64,000 bases of DNA, taken from contig NZ_CP065359.1 of NCBI RefSeq assembly GCF_019904295.1, forward strand, positions 1,017,001 to 1,081,000, in the 5' to 3' direction. The position numbers and the translations under genes are program-made. Of the stretch, positions 1 to 9,134 are shown piece after piece. The notes below the pieces were generated by a model. The model was given only the letters and a program-made list of their open reading frames with translations, made no database searches and had not been told where the DNA came from. Each line of letters begins with the position of its first letter. Positions within the stretch are counted from its first letter, which is position 1. Origin of the DNA: Ruegeria sp. SCSIO 43209. GTDB lineage: Bacteria > Pseudomonadota > Alphaproteobacteria > Rhodobacterales > Rhodobacteraceae.

Positions 1-86
1 TTCCACCCCAAAAACAGGCATAAAGCCAACAATATCAATGTCGCGTTCAAAAGAGCGAGCAGTAAATCTTTGAGCGTTTTAGCCAT
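1..86 (-). CDS. Small membrane protein, partial (runs off the window start)
   Basis: The minus strand is open from an ATG at 84-86 to the window edge and encodes 28 residues beginning MAKTLKDLLLALLNATLILL. Residues 8-27 form a hydrophobic stretch that looks like a membrane anchor. An AAGG Shine-Dalgarno lies about 7 bases upstream of the ATG. The gene is divergent from lpdA. No function can be assigned; the C-terminus is outside the window. Confidence 0.55.
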   Translation of the reverse strand, partial: MAKTLKDLLLALLNATLILLALCLFLGW

Positions 87-248
87 GATACGCCTTTCGA
101 AAATCGGGAAGGTCAAAAACTGGTAGTGCATATTCGTCAGTTCTAGCCTTTGCGGTAACGTGGGTATAGGCTGAATTCAGCTCCAAATACCTGATTTGAC
201 CCCGCGTCACATATGTCGCGGGCTCTGATGTTGATGCGTTGTAAAAAA

Positions 249-266
249 TAGTTTAACGGTAAACTA
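249..266. promoter_or_regulatory. Palindrome upstream of lpdA
   Basis: TAGTTTA-ACGG-TAAACTA is a perfect 7-bp inverted repeat with a 4-bp spacer, ending 32 bases before the lpdA start. It sits where a promoter or operator is expected between lpdA and the divergent small membrane protein. The binding factor is unknown. Confidence 0.4.
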
Positions 267-298
267 GTTTTTGAACTGACCTGTGCCGAGAGGGAAAC

Positions 299-1693
299 AT
301 GGCTGCACAATCTTATGATCTGATCGTAATCGGGGCTGGCCCCGGTGGCTATGTAGCCGCTATTCGCGCGGCGCAACTGGGCCTGAAGACCGCTGTTGTC
401 GAGCGCGAACATCTGGGTGGTATCTGCCTGAACTGGGGCTGTATCCCGACAAAGGCACTACTGCGATCATCGGAAGTGTTTCACCTGATGGAGCGTGCCA
501 AGGATTTTGGCTTGAAAGCAGACAAGGTCGGCTACGATCTGGATGCGGTTGTGAATCGCTCGCGCGGTGTTGCCGCGCAGTTGTCCGGCGGCATAGGTCA
601 TCTGCTGAAAAAGAACAAAGTCGCTGTTGTCATGGGTGAGGCATCGATCCCCGCCAAGGGCAAGGTCAGCGTCAAAACAGACAAAGGCACGGAAGACCTA
701 ACCGCGAAGAATATCGTTCTGGCCACCGGTGCCCGGGCGCGCGAACTGCCGGGCCTTGAAGCGGATGGCGATCTGGTCTGGACGTATAAACACGCGCTGC
801 AACCGCCGCGGATGCCCAAGAAACTGCTGGTCATCGGCTCGGGTGCGATCGGGATCGAATTCGCCAGCTTCTATAACACTTTGGGCGCGGACACGACCGT
901 GGTCGAGGTGATGGATCGAGTGCTGCCTGTAGAAGATGCCGAGATCAGTGCATTTGCCAAGAAAGCTTTCACCAAGCAGGGCATGACCATCATGGAAAAG
1001 GCGATGGTTAAACAATTGGACCGCGCCAAGGGCAAGGTGACTGCGCATATCGAGGTGAAAGGCAAGGTTGAGAAACACGATTTTGACACGGTGATCTCGG
1101 CCGTGGGCATCGTCGGTAATGTGGAAAACCTCGGGCTTGAAGCCTTGGGTGTGAAGATCGACCGCACGCACGTGGTCACCGATGAATACTGCCGCACTGG
1201 GGTAGACGGGCTTTACGCTATAGGTGATATCGCCGGGGCGCCCTGGCTGGCACACAAAGCCAGCCACGAAGGCGTGATGGTAGCTGAGCTGATCGCGGGC
1301 AAACACGCACATCCGGTGAAGCCTGAAAGCATCGCGGGCTGCACCTATTGCCAGCCTCAGGTCGCTTCGGTTGGATATAGCGAAGCCAAGGCCAAAGAGC
1401 TGGGTTATGACATCAAGGTCGGACGCTTCCCGTTCATCGGCAACGGCAAGGCCATCGCGCTTGGTGAGCCCGAGGGACTGATCAAGACCGTCTTCGATGC
1501 CAAGACCGGGGAATTGCTCGGAGCACACATGATCGGTGCCGAAGTCACAGAGCTTATTCAGGGCTATGTGGTCGGTCGCCAGTTGGAAACCACTGAAGAA
1601 GACCTGATGAACACCGTCTTCCCGCATCCGACGCTGTCTGAAATGATGCATGAAAGCGTGCTGGATGCCTATGGACGCGTGATCCACATGTAA
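299..1693 (+). CDS. lpdA: Dihydrolipoyl dehydrogenase (E3)
   Basis: This FAD flavoenzyme reoxidises dihydrolipoyl groups of 2-oxoacid dehydrogenase complexes and reduces NAD+. The 464 residues are normal for the family. An N-terminal FAD-binding GAGPGG motif lies at residues 12-17, the redox-active disulfide is C43 and C48 in GGICLNWGCIPTK, a second nucleotide-binding GSGAIG motif follows near residue 180, and the C-terminal His-Glu pair is H443 and E448 in HPTLSE. The ATG at 299 follows a GAGGGA ribosome site. The E1 and E2 genes are not in the window, so this may be the E3 of a complex encoded to the left, or a stand-alone copy. Confidence 0.95.
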   Translation: MAAQSYDLIVIGAGPGGYVAAIRAAQLGLKTAVVEREHLGGICLNWGCIPTKALLRSSEVFHLMERAKDFGLKADKVGYDLDAVVNRSRGVAAQLSGGIGHLLKKNKVAVVMGEASIPAKGKVSVKTDKGTEDLTAKNIVLATGARARELPGLEADGDLVWTYKHALQPPRMPKKLLVIGSGAIGIEFASFYNTLGADTTVVEVMDRVLPVEDAEISAFAKKAFTKQGMTIMEKAMVKQLDRAKGKVTAHIEVKGKVEKHDFDTVISAVGIVGNVENLGLEALGVKIDRTHVVTDEYCRTGVDGLYAIGDIAGAPWLAHKASHEGVMVAELIAGKHAHPVKPESIAGCTYCQPQVASVGYSEAKAKELGYDIKVGRFPFIGNGKAIALGEPEGLIKTVFDAKTGELLGAHMIGAEVTELIQGYVVGRQLETTEEDLMNTVFPHPTLSEMMHESVLDAYGRVIHM

Positions 1694-1698
1694 GGCCA

Positions 1699-1729
1699 GG
1701 GGGCTCTGCCCCCGCCGCGGCAAGCCGCG
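1699..1729 (+). terminator. Paired hairpins after lpdA
   Basis: Two GC-rich hairpins follow the lpdA stop: GGGGGC-TCT-GCCCCC at 1699-1713 and CGCGGC-AA-GCCGCG at 1716-1729. There is no T-tract, so intrinsic termination is uncertain. They lead directly into the intergenic repeat module at 1736-1818. Confidence 0.4.
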
Positions 1730-1735
1730 ACTCCC

Positions 1736-1818
1736 CCGAGATACTTATAGCCAGATGAAGCAGGGGATCCGTACTTCATCTGGCCGAAAATACCTCGGAG
1801 CGCGAGGCAGAGCCTCGC
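1736..1818. repeat. Intergenic repeat module (inverted pair plus hairpin)
   Basis: Two arms of about 25 bases, CCGAGATACTTATAGCCAGA(tgaag) and, on the opposite strand, CCGAGGTATTTTCGGCCAGA(tgaag), face each other around 1760-1780. The right arm is followed by a GCGAGGC-AGA-GCCTCGC hairpin at 1802-1818. A third copy with the same arm-then-hairpin order lies at 59104-59152. From memory similar elements recur between genes in Rhodobacterales; that needs a search. Its role is unknown. Confidence 0.6.
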
Positions 1819-1827
1819 AAAGGATCC

Positions 1828-3213
1828 TCATTTATTTATTGCTTCCAATATACGGGCCCACGAGCGGATGCCTTTGTGGAAGCTTTTGACGTCGTATTTC
1901 TCGTTCGGCGAGTGGATGGCATCATCGTCATTGGCATACCCAACCAGCATCGAATCCAGCCCCAACACTGTATTGAAATATCCAACCACCGGGATTGATC
2001 CGCCCATCCCGGTGAAAACGGCCTCGCGATTCCACTCGTCCGAAAGTGCTCTGCGGGCCGCTTCGAATTCTGGGCGGCTAAGGTTCATCACCGAAGCAGG
2101 AGAGCCTTCGAGATCACTGTCCCAGACCACTTTTGCATCCGTAGACAGGCGCTCTTCGACATGTTTGCGGATCCTTTTGCGGAGCGCATCCGGGTCCATG
2201 TCGCCGACCAGGCGGCAGGTGATCTTGCAATGTGCCTCGGACGGGATAACGGTCTTGGAGCCCGCGCCGTTGTAACCTCCCCAAAGGCCATTCACTTCGA
2301 GTGTGGGTCGCGCCCATTGTTGTTCCAGCGTGGAATAGCCTGTTTCACCGTGCGGCTCGGTATAGCCAACCGAATTCAGGTATTCCGCTTCATCAAACCC
2401 GCAATTCTCCCATTGGCGCAACTGCTCGGCCGGGACTTCGTGTACGCCTTCGTAAAAACCTTCGACCGCGACGCGGCCGGTTTCTTCATCATAGAAGGAT
2501 GCGACGATGCACGACAGTTCCCGCAGCGGGTTCAGACCCGGCCCGCCATAGTGGCCCGAATGCAGGTCGATGCGGGGACCGATGATTGTGAATTCATCCT
2601 TGAGCATGCCGCGCAATTGCGACGCTATCGAAGGCACCCCCCGCGACACCATCGAAGTATCACAGACCAGCGCGAGATCCGCCTGAAGCTCGGATTTGTT
2701 TGCTTTGAGAAATGGCACGAGTGAGGGCGACCCGGATTCTTCCTCACCTTCGAAGAAAAACGTGATGCGGCAGGGCAGGGTGCCATGCACTGCTTTCCAG
2801 GCGCGGCAGGCCTCGACGAAGGTCATCAGTTGGCCTTTGTCGTCAGAAGCGCCGCGCCCGCGTATCACCTGTCCGTGTGGAGTGTCTTCCAAAGCCGGAT
2901 CGAAAGGATCGCGTGTCCACAGCTCCAGCGGATCGACAGGTTGCACATCATAGTGTCCATAGAACAGAACATGCGGCCCACCGCTGTCCTCACCGACATG
3001 GCCAACGACCATGGGATGTCCCGGAGTTTCGCGCTTTTCGGCTGCAATACCGATACTTTTCAGATCCGCCACCAGCCAATCGGCAGCCTGGTCGACTTGG
3101 TCCTTGAAGGCCGGGTCAGTCGAGATGGAGGGAATGCGCAGAAACTCCATCAGGCGGTCGATGGAGGTGGTCAGATCGGTATCGATCCGGCTCAGTACAG
3201 CGTCAAGCGACAT
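1828..3213 (-). CDS. M20-family dipeptidase (metallopeptidase)
   Basis: This is a cytoplasmic zinc exopeptidase or dipeptidase of the M20/M25/M40 superfamily. The metal-site motifs are visible: GHYDVQP with H87 and D89, RGASDDKGQ near residues 120-128, and the general-base region EGEEE at 155-159. A lid/dimerisation domain occupies roughly residues 200-370, and a late metal-ligand His lies in DAIHSPNEKY near the C-terminus. Length 461 fits the dipeptidase branch. The start has a good AGGAG site. It is divergent from hemA. The substrate cannot be told from sequence; carnosinase-like dipeptides are typical. Confidence 0.85.
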   Translation of the reverse strand: MSLDAVLSRIDTDLTTSIDRLMEFLRIPSISTDPAFKDQVDQAADWLVADLKSIGIAAEKRETPGHPMVVGHVGEDSGGPHVLFYGHYDVQPVDPLELWTRDPFDPALEDTPHGQVIRGRGASDDKGQLMTFVEACRAWKAVHGTLPCRITFFFEGEEESGSPSLVPFLKANKSELQADLALVCDTSMVSRGVPSIASQLRGMLKDEFTIIGPRIDLHSGHYGGPGLNPLRELSCIVASFYDEETGRVAVEGFYEGVHEVPAEQLRQWENCGFDEAEYLNSVGYTEPHGETGYSTLEQQWARPTLEVNGLWGGYNGAGSKTVIPSEAHCKITCRLVGDMDPDALRKRIRKHVEERLSTDAKVVWDSDLEGSPASVMNLSRPEFEAARRALSDEWNREAVFTGMGGSIPVVGYFNTVLGLDSMLVGYANDDDAIHSPNEKYDVKSFHKGIRSWARILEAINK

Positions 3214-3371
3214 AGGGGTCTCCTGGGAAGGTCTTGAAATTGGACAGAGCCTATCAGCATGGGCGGTACCGTCCAGCAGGTTTCTGTGCTGGATCTGGGG
3301 GAAAGGCCTGCGGCGTTTCCTCGCGTCTTGTGGTCGTAACTTTGCTTGTCGGTTTAGGCGTTTGGCGTTAT

Positions 3372-3385
3372 TTGATGCAAATCAA
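3372..3385. promoter_or_regulatory. FNR/FnrL-type box upstream of hemA
   Basis: TTGAT-GCAA-ATCAA is a perfect FNR consensus palindrome, 130 bases upstream of the proposed hemA start. In Rhodobacter sphaeroides hemA is an established FnrL target, so oxygen-responsive control of tetrapyrrole synthesis is the natural reading. The same intergenic region serves the divergent dipeptidase gene, so control of that gene cannot be excluded. Confidence 0.75.
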
Positions 3386-3515
3386 AGTTGGGTTCGGCTG
3401 TTCGGCTGTAGGCCAGTTGGACAGATGAACGCGACGCCATACTTCCAGCCCGGCTTGTGAAGTGGCGAAAAAAGTCGCCCGGGGCTATAATAACCGGGCA
3501 TCCAAGGAGGGTCCG

Positions 3516-4739
3516 TTGGACTATACTGCTCAGCTCGATACAGCGATTGCCAGGCTGCATGACGAAGGACGTTATCGGACCTTTATCGATATTGAACGTC
3601 GGAACGGTCATTTTCCGCATGCGGTACGGACTTGTCCCGATGGTTCGCAGCAGAACATCACCGTGTGGTGTGGCAATGATTATTTGGGCATGGGTCAGAA
3701 TCCTGTTGTTTTGGAGGCCATGCACGAGGCGGTGGAGGCCGCAGGCGCAGGCTCGGGCGGGACGCGCAACATTTCAGGCACGACAGTCTATCACAAACGG
3801 CTGGAAGCTGAATTGGCGGACTTGCACGGCAAAGAAGCCGCACTGCTATTCACCAGTGCCTATATCGCCAATGACGCGACACTCAGCACTCTGCCAAAAT
3901 TGTTCCCCGGCCTGATTATATATTCCGATGCACTGAACCATGCGTCGATGATCGAAGGCGTGCGCCGCAACGGGGGTGCCAAACGCATCTTCCGCCACAA
4001 TGACGTGGCACATCTGCGTGAGTTGCTTGAGGCTGATGACCCTGCAGCCCCCAAGCTGATCGCGTTTGAGTCGGTCTATTCGATGGATGGCGATTTCGGA
4101 CCCATTGAAGAGATTTGCGATCTGGCCGATGAATTCGGTGCTTTGACCTATATTGATGAGGTTCACGCGGTTGGCATGTACGGCCCCCGCGGCGGGGGCG
4201 TAACCGAGCGTGATCGGTTGGCGCATCGCATTGACATCATCAACGGAACGCTGGCCAAAGCCTACGGTGTCATGGGTGGTTATATCGCCGCCAGCGCTAA
4301 GATGTGCGATGCCATCCGGTCCTATGCGCCGGGCTTCATCTTCACTACCTCGCTGCCTCCTGCGGTTGCGGCAGGGGCGGCAGCCTCGGTGGCCTATCTC
4401 AAGCGCGCGCCTGAACTGCGCGAGCAGCACCAGACCCAGGCCAGCATTCTTAAGCTGAGGCTGAAAGGGCTTGGCATGCCTCTGATTGATCACGGCAGCC
4501 ACATTGTGCCGGTGATCGTTGGCAACCCAGTCCACACCAAGAAGTTGAGCGATATGCTGCTGGATGACTATGGTATCTATGTGCAGCCAATCAATTTCCC
4601 GACCGTTCCGCGCGGCACCGAACGTCTGCGGTTTACGCCATCTCCGGTGCATGGACCCGACGAAATGAACCGTCTGGTGCAGGCAATGGACGAACTTTGG
4701 TCACATTGTGCGCTAAATCGCGCCGAACTTGCTGGATAA
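3516..4739 (+). CDS. hemA: 5-aminolevulinate synthase
   Basis: This PLP enzyme condenses glycine and succinyl-CoA to 5-aminolevulinate, the first step of the C4 tetrapyrrole pathway used by alphaproteobacteria. I place the start at TTG 3516: an AAGGAGG ribosome site lies just upstream and the product then begins [11 protein letters not shown] and is 407 residues long, as in Rhodobacter. An in-frame extension to 3462 exists but is not needed. Family signatures include [22 protein letters not shown], the aspartate in [12 protein letters not shown] (here [12 protein letters not shown]), and the PLP lysine in [11 protein letters not shown] near residue 248. An FNR box precedes the gene, implying control by oxygen. 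Confidence 0.95.
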   Translation: MDYTAQLDTAIARLHDEGRYRTFIDIERRNGHFPHAVRTCPDGSQQNITVWCGNDYLGMGQNPVVLEAMHEAVEAAGAGSGGTRNISGTTVYHKRLEAELADLHGKEAALLFTSAYIANDATLSTLPKLFPGLIIYSDALNHASMIEGVRRNGGAKRIFRHNDVAHLRELLEADDPAAPKLIAFESVYSMDGDFGPIEEICDLADEFGALTYIDEVHAVGMYGPRGGGVTERDRLAHRIDIINGTLAKAYGVMGGYIAASAKMCDAIRSYAPGFIFTTSLPPAVAAGAAASVAYLKRAPELREQHQTQASILKLRLKGLGMPLIDHGSHIVPVIVGNPVHTKKLSDMLLDDYGIYVQPINFPTVPRGTERLRFTPSPVHGPDEMNRLVQAMDELWSHCALNRAELAG

Positions 4740-4869
4740 CCTCACGCTAAAGTGTGCAACGAGTTTGCTGCGTGTTAAGCTTACGCTAACAAAAGAAGCG
4801 GACGAATCGTTATAGGGGCGATTCGACGTTTGCGCGTAACACGCGACAGGCAAAGATGGGGCAGCAGGA

Positions 4870-6084
4870 ATGATTGGGCGCAGATCACAGCGCGATTCCG
4901 AAGAAGACATGGACGTCAGACCCAAGGGTTTTGATGACTATGAGGTACGGCTTGGCGATGTCATGCGCGGCGAACGTGCAACGATGGGCAAGTCGCTTCT
5001 GGATGTGCAGCGTGAACTGCGAATCAAAGCCAACTACATCGCCGCCATCGAAAATGCAGATCCCGATGCCTTTGACACACCCGGCTTCATCGCCGGGTAT
5101 GTGCGTTCATATGCCCGCTATCTGGGCATGAACCCCGATGAGACTTTTGCGACCTTCTGTCAGGAAAGCGGTTTCGAGGTTGCGCATGGCATGTCAGCCG
5201 AGGCGTCGGTGGTCAAAAAAGCGCAAGGTGGTTTGCCCTCACGCGGGCCGATGGGACGTGATCCGTTTGTCTCGCCCAGTACGCCTTATATACCGGGCCG
5301 CGAATCCGTAGTCAGCCAGATTGAACCGCGTGCTATTGGATCGACGCTGGTGCTGTTGGCCGTCATTGGCGGCATCGGTTATGGGGGCTGGTCGGTTCTG
5401 AACCGCATTCAGCAGGTGCAGGTCAGCCCGGTTGAGCAGGCCCCCGTCGTGCTTACAGACCTTGACCCGCTGGATGCCGCACAGGCCCGGCCCGAGGCAA
5501 CGGAACTGGCCAGCGCCGAGGTGCCAAGCTCTGAAGCGCTGGATCGTCTGTATCGTCCGCAGGCACTTGATGTGCCGGTGCTGGTGGCGCGGGATGCGCC
5601 GATTTCCACCCTTGATCCGCGCAATGTCGGAACGTTCCGCGCGCCCGAACCTCCGCAGATCAAGGTGACCGAAGTTCATACGGTTGAACGCCCGGCCTTG
5701 CCTCAAGTGGTTGAAAAGCTGGATACGACGCTGAAGATCGTGGCCGTGAACCCTGCTTGGATGCGTGTCACGGCAGCCGATGGCAGCGTGATTTTCGAAG
5801 GAACTCTGGGTACCGTTGAGCAGGGCAGCACGTTTGAAGTGCCGCTCACCGAGGAACCCCCGCAACTGCGAGCAGGAGCCGCGGGGTCGGTCTATTTCTC
5901 GATGAATGGCGAACATTTTGGTCCTGTGGGCGCGCCGGGCACGGTGGCCAAAGGTGTTGTTCTGTCAAAGGATGCCGTTGCAGAAACCTTCGCAGTTGCC
6001 GATCTTGAGGCCGATCAGAACAGCGCACTCAAGCAACTGGTGGCCGAGTTGCAGACCGAGGCGGCAGAAGCGCCCGCCGAGTGA
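4870..6084 (+). CDS. RodZ-like membrane protein with N-terminal HTH and DUF4115
   Basis: The 404-residue protein has a cytoplasmic HTH_25 domain (about residues 24-95), a linker, one transmembrane segment at about 157-177, a low-complexity periplasmic linker, and a C-terminal DUF4115-type beta domain (about 285-385). This is the RodZ architecture, in which the HTH contacts MreB and supports rod-shape growth. The start is uncertain: ATG 4870 has no well-spaced ribosome site, and ATG 4909 (MDVRPKGFDDYE) would leave all domains intact. ispG follows after 70 bases on the same strand, a common arrangement in Rhodobacterales. Confidence 0.8.
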   Translation: MIGRRSQRDSEEDMDVRPKGFDDYEVRLGDVMRGERATMGKSLLDVQRELRIKANYIAAIENADPDAFDTPGFIAGYVRSYARYLGMNPDETFATFCQESGFEVAHGMSAEASVVKKAQGGLPSRGPMGRDPFVSPSTPYIPGRESVVSQIEPRAIGSTLVLLAVIGGIGYGGWSVLNRIQQVQVSPVEQAPVVLTDLDPLDAAQARPEATELASAEVPSSEALDRLYRPQALDVPVLVARDAPISTLDPRNVGTFRAPEPPQIKVTEVHTVERPALPQVVEKLDTTLKIVAVNPAWMRVTAADGSVIFEGTLGTVEQGSTFEVPLTEEPPQLRAGAAGSVYFSMNGEHFGPVGAPGTVAKGVVLSKDAVAETFAVADLEADQNSALKQLVAELQTEAAEAPAE

Positions 6085-6154
6085 TCTTGGCATTGCTCCC
6101 CAAGGGATGGCGAACTATCTAAGGGTCAATTCAGGCTGATCCGGATCGATCCTC

Positions 6155-7276
6155 ATGTCGCTCAATCACGTGCGCCCTTGGCGCAATATCTATCGCCGCA
6201 AATCCCGCCAGATCATGGTTGGCAATGTGCCCGTCGGAGGTGACGCACCGATTGCCGTGCAGACCATGACCAACACGCTGACCACCGATGTGGCTGCGAC
6301 CGTGGCACAGGTGCAGGCGGCAGCAGAGGCGGGGGCGGATATCGTGCGGGTCTCGGTCCCGGATGAGGCCTCGTCAAAAGCGCTGAAAGAGATCGTGCGC
6401 GAAAGCCCTGTTCCTATCGTGGCTGATATTCATTTCCACTACCGTCGCGGAATCGAATCCGCCGAGGCCGGTGCGGCCTGTCTACGGATCAATCCGGGCA
6501 ATATCGGCGATGAAAAACGGGTGAAAGAGGTCATCAAAGCCGCGCGAGACCACAATTGCTCGATCCGGATCGGGGTGAACGCAGGGAGCCTGGAAAAGCA
6601 CCTGCTTGAGAAATACGGCGAGCCGTGCCCCGAAGCGATGGTCGAGAGCGGGTTGGAGCATATCCGTATTCTCGAAGACAACGACTTTCACAATTTCAAG
6701 ATCAGTGTGAAGGCCAGCGACGTATTCCTGTCAGCGGCGGCTTATCAGGGCATTGCCGAGGCGACGGATGCGCCCATCCATCTGGGCATCACCGAGGCCG
6801 GAGGGCTGGTCAGCGGCACCATCAAATCGGCCATCGGTCTGGGCAATCTGCTGTGGATGGGCATTGGCGACACGATCCGCGTCAGCCTGTCTGCTGATCC
6901 GGTGGAAGAGGTCAAGGTCGGCTATGAGATCCTGAAATCTCTGGGCCTGCGCCATCGCGGCGTGAACATCATCTCATGCCCCTCCTGCGCGCGACAGGGT
7001 TTTGACGTAATCAAAACGGTTGAGGCGTTGGAGCATCGCTTGGAACACATCAAGACACCCATGAGCCTGTCGATCATCGGCTGTGTCGTGAACGGTCCGG
7101 GTGAGGCGCTGATGACCGATGTCGGTTTCACCGGTGGCGGGGCAGGCTCGGGCATGGTCTATCTGGCAGGCAAAGCCAGCCACAAGATGTCAAACGACCA
7201 GATGATTGATCACATCGTTGAAGAGGTCGAAAAGAAGGCAGCAGAGCTGGATGCGGCAGCTGAAGCTGCTGAGTAA
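6155..7276 (+). CDS. ispG: 4-hydroxy-3-methylbut-2-en-1-yl diphosphate synthase
   Basis: IspG (GcpE) is the [4Fe-4S] enzyme that converts MEcPP to HMBPP, the penultimate step of the MEP isoprenoid pathway. The 373-residue length is normal. The N-terminal TIM-barrel part carries the [15 protein letters not shown] signature. The cluster cysteines are visible in [12 protein letters not shown] and in [12 protein letters not shown], followed by the conserved NGPGEA glutamate. It lies downstream of the RodZ-like gene and ends six bases from the convergent deiminase gene, so the two stops nearly touch. Confidence 0.95.
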   Translation: MSLNHVRPWRNIYRRKSRQIMVGNVPVGGDAPIAVQTMTNTLTTDVAATVAQVQAAAEAGADIVRVSVPDEASSKALKEIVRESPVPIVADIHFHYRRGIESAEAGAACLRINPGNIGDEKRVKEVIKAARDHNCSIRIGVNAGSLEKHLLEKYGEPCPEAMVESGLEHIRILEDNDFHNFKISVKASDVFLSAAAYQGIAEATDAPIHLGITEAGGLVSGTIKSAIGLGNLLWMGIGDTIRVSLSADPVEEVKVGYEILKSLGLRHRGVNIISCPSCARQGFDVIKTVEALEHRLEHIKTPMSLSIIGCVVNGPGEALMTDVGFTGGGAGSGMVYLAGKASHKMSNDQMIDHIVEEVEKKAAELDAAAEAAE

Positions 7277-7282
7277 CAAGGC

Positions 7283-8353
7283 CTATGCAACAGGCATTTG
7301 CTGTGTTGCGCAGTGAATGCCGCCGCCCAGCTCGCCCAATACGTCGACATTCAATGCAATGATCTCGCGCCCGGGGTAGTGACGAGCTAGGGCCATCTGT
7401 GCAATCTCATCGGTTTCGCGGTCTCCAAACTGGGCCATCACGATGCCGCCATTACAAATATAGTAATTCGCATAAGACGCCACGAATTCGGGATCGTTAA
7501 CTCGGCGCCTATTGGGTTCAGGGATCACCTCAACCTGCAATCCTTCGGCGACGAGACGGTCATGAGTATCAAGGGCCGCGACATGAAACGGATCATCCAC
7601 ATCCGGCTCGTCTGGCAGGTTGATCAAAACGCGCCCAGGGCCGGTGAAGCGCGCCAGACTGTCGATGTGGTAATCGGTGATATCCTCGCCCCAGACCCCA
7701 TCAGACCAGACCATGCGGTCGGCCCCATATGCAGCCAGTAATCGAGATTCAATTTCATTGCGTGACAGGTCTGGATTGCGGTTCTCATTCACCCACGAGC
7801 TTTCATGGGCCATGATCAACCCATGACCGTCTTGTTCTACACCGCCGGCCTCGCCTTTCAAGCCGGTCGGAAGCAGGGGCAGACCGAGATGGTCGGCAAC
7901 CTTGGCAGCGATCCGCGCATCGTGTTTGTGCACCTGTTTCCGACCCCAGCCATTGAACTGGATACGAGTGACCGCAATCCCGCCTCGATTGTCGATCACG
8001 AAGATTGGACCTGCGTCGCGGCACCACAAATCTTCGGTTGGAACATCCCAGAGCTCGACTGATGAGGAAAGTTTTTGACGTGCATCCGCATGGTGCTTTC
8101 CCGCCGCAAGCATCGTCACGGGTTCAAAGGCGGAAATGGCGTTCGCGATTTCCGCGATGGTTTGTTGCACCATATCCAGAAAGATCTGGTCACGGTAAAC
8201 TTTGCGGCTGACCGGCCATTGCATAAATGTGCGTTCGTGGGGCGCTTCTTCCGCCGGTACAAAGAAGTTTGAGGTGCGCTGAGCGAGGGCTTGCTTAGAC
8301 AGGCCCATAAAACTCAGCGCACCTCCAGTGAGTAAGAGGTTCCGTCGATCCAT
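7283..8353 (-). CDS. Exported agmatine deiminase-like protein (PPAD/AguA family)
   Basis: Members of this family hydrolyse guanidino groups, for example agmatine to N-carbamoylputrescine. The visible family motifs are PAEEAPHERTFMQWP near the N-terminus, DLWCRDAGPIFV, the catalytic His region in DYHIDSLARF, and the catalytic Cys in GGGIHCATQQMP at the C-terminus. I start at ATG 8353, giving 356 residues beginning MDRRNLLLTGGALSFMGL, a twin-arginine-like signal peptide, so the enzyme is probably exported, unlike classical cytoplasmic AguA. The longer reading from 8401 would overlap dsbA. Substrate specificity is not certain. Confidence 0.8.
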   Translation of the reverse strand: MDRRNLLLTGGALSFMGLSKQALAQRTSNFFVPAEEAPHERTFMQWPVSRKVYRDQIFLDMVQQTIAEIANAISAFEPVTMLAAGKHHADARQKLSSSVELWDVPTEDLWCRDAGPIFVIDNRGGIAVTRIQFNGWGRKQVHKHDARIAAKVADHLGLPLLPTGLKGEAGGVEQDGHGLIMAHESSWVNENRNPDLSRNEIESRLLAAYGADRMVWSDGVWGEDITDYHIDSLARFTGPGRVLINLPDEPDVDDPFHVAALDTHDRLVAEGLQVEVIPEPNRRRVNDPEFVASYANYYICNGGIVMAQFGDRETDEIAQMALARHYPGREIIALNVDVLGELGGGIHCATQQMPVA

Positions 8354-8375
8354 GCTGGAAACCCACAGTGATGAC

Positions 8376-9134
8376 TTAACCCTGTTCTGCCCGAACACCA
8401 TTTGCGATCTGGAGCATTTGGTCTGCGGGCAGGTACCCGCGCATCATTTCGGTGCCCAGAACAAAGGACGGTGTGCCTGAAATCCGCAGCTTTTGCGCCA
8501 GATCGCGGGTTTTTGCGATTTCTTCGGTGACCTCATCGCTGTTCATTGCCGCGATGATCGCGTCGCTGTCCAGACCCAGCCCATCTGAAATCCGGCGCAG
8601 GGTCACCTCGGAGGGCTCGCCGCTGAATTCCAGCAGAGCGTCATGCACCTGCTTATAGGCATCGTCTCCCGCCACCTGTTTTGTTGCGATGGCAAAGCGG
8701 GATGACGCTACAGAGGCATCGCCCAGGATCGGCAATTCCTTAATCACAAGACGGATATTGCCGTCCTCGGCCAGCAGGGTGGCCACTTCGGGCACGGCGC
8801 GCCGGCAGTAACCGCAACGGTAGTCCATGAACTCGACCAGAGTAATATCGCCGTCCGGATTGCCACCGACCCAGCTGTAACCGTCATTAAAAAGCTCGTC
8901 AGCGTTGGCCGCAACGAGCTCCTTGTCAGCCTGAGCCTCGGCAACGGCATTGCGTTCCTCAAGGATATTGATCGCCTCGAGGATCACTTCGGGGTTTTCC
9001 AGAAGGTATTCGCGCACTTGTGCGCCAAACTCGGCCTTCTCGGCGTCGCTCATCGCGTTCAATTCCAGCGCCTGCGCAGGACCAGTGATCAGGGAAAGAC
9101 CCAATAGGGCCGGTGCAGCATGTCTCAGGATCAT
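8376..9134 (-). CDS. DsbA-family thiol:disulfide oxidoreductase
   Basis: This is a periplasmic thioredoxin-fold protein of 252 residues. A signal peptide covers about residues 1-22 (ends PAQA) and a helical N-terminal extension precedes the fold, as in the Com1/DsbA-like group. The active-site motif is CGYC, C107 to C110, followed by a cis-Pro loop in SGTPSFVLG. The start ATG at 9134 overlaps the stop of the upstream M48 protease gene as ATGA, indicating translational coupling. Longer upstream reading frames lack signal-peptide logic. It probably oxidises or isomerises disulfides of exported proteins. Confidence 0.88.
   Translation of the reverse strand: MILRHAAPALLGLSLITGPAQALELNAMSDAEKAEFGAQVREYLLENPEVILEAINILEERNAVAEAQADKELVAANADELFNDGYSWVGGNPDGDITLVEFMDYRCGYCRRAVPEVATLLAEDGNIRLVIKELPILGDASVASSRFAIATKQVAGDDAYKQVHDALLEFSGEPSEVTLRRISDGLGLDSDAIIAAMNSDEVTEEIAKTRDLAQKLRISGTPSFVLGTEMMRGYLPADQMLQIANGVRAEQG

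Noticed and set aside
698..1723. 341-codon antisense frame over lpdA
   Set aside because: It mirrors lpdA codon structure, has no ribosome site and resembles no family.
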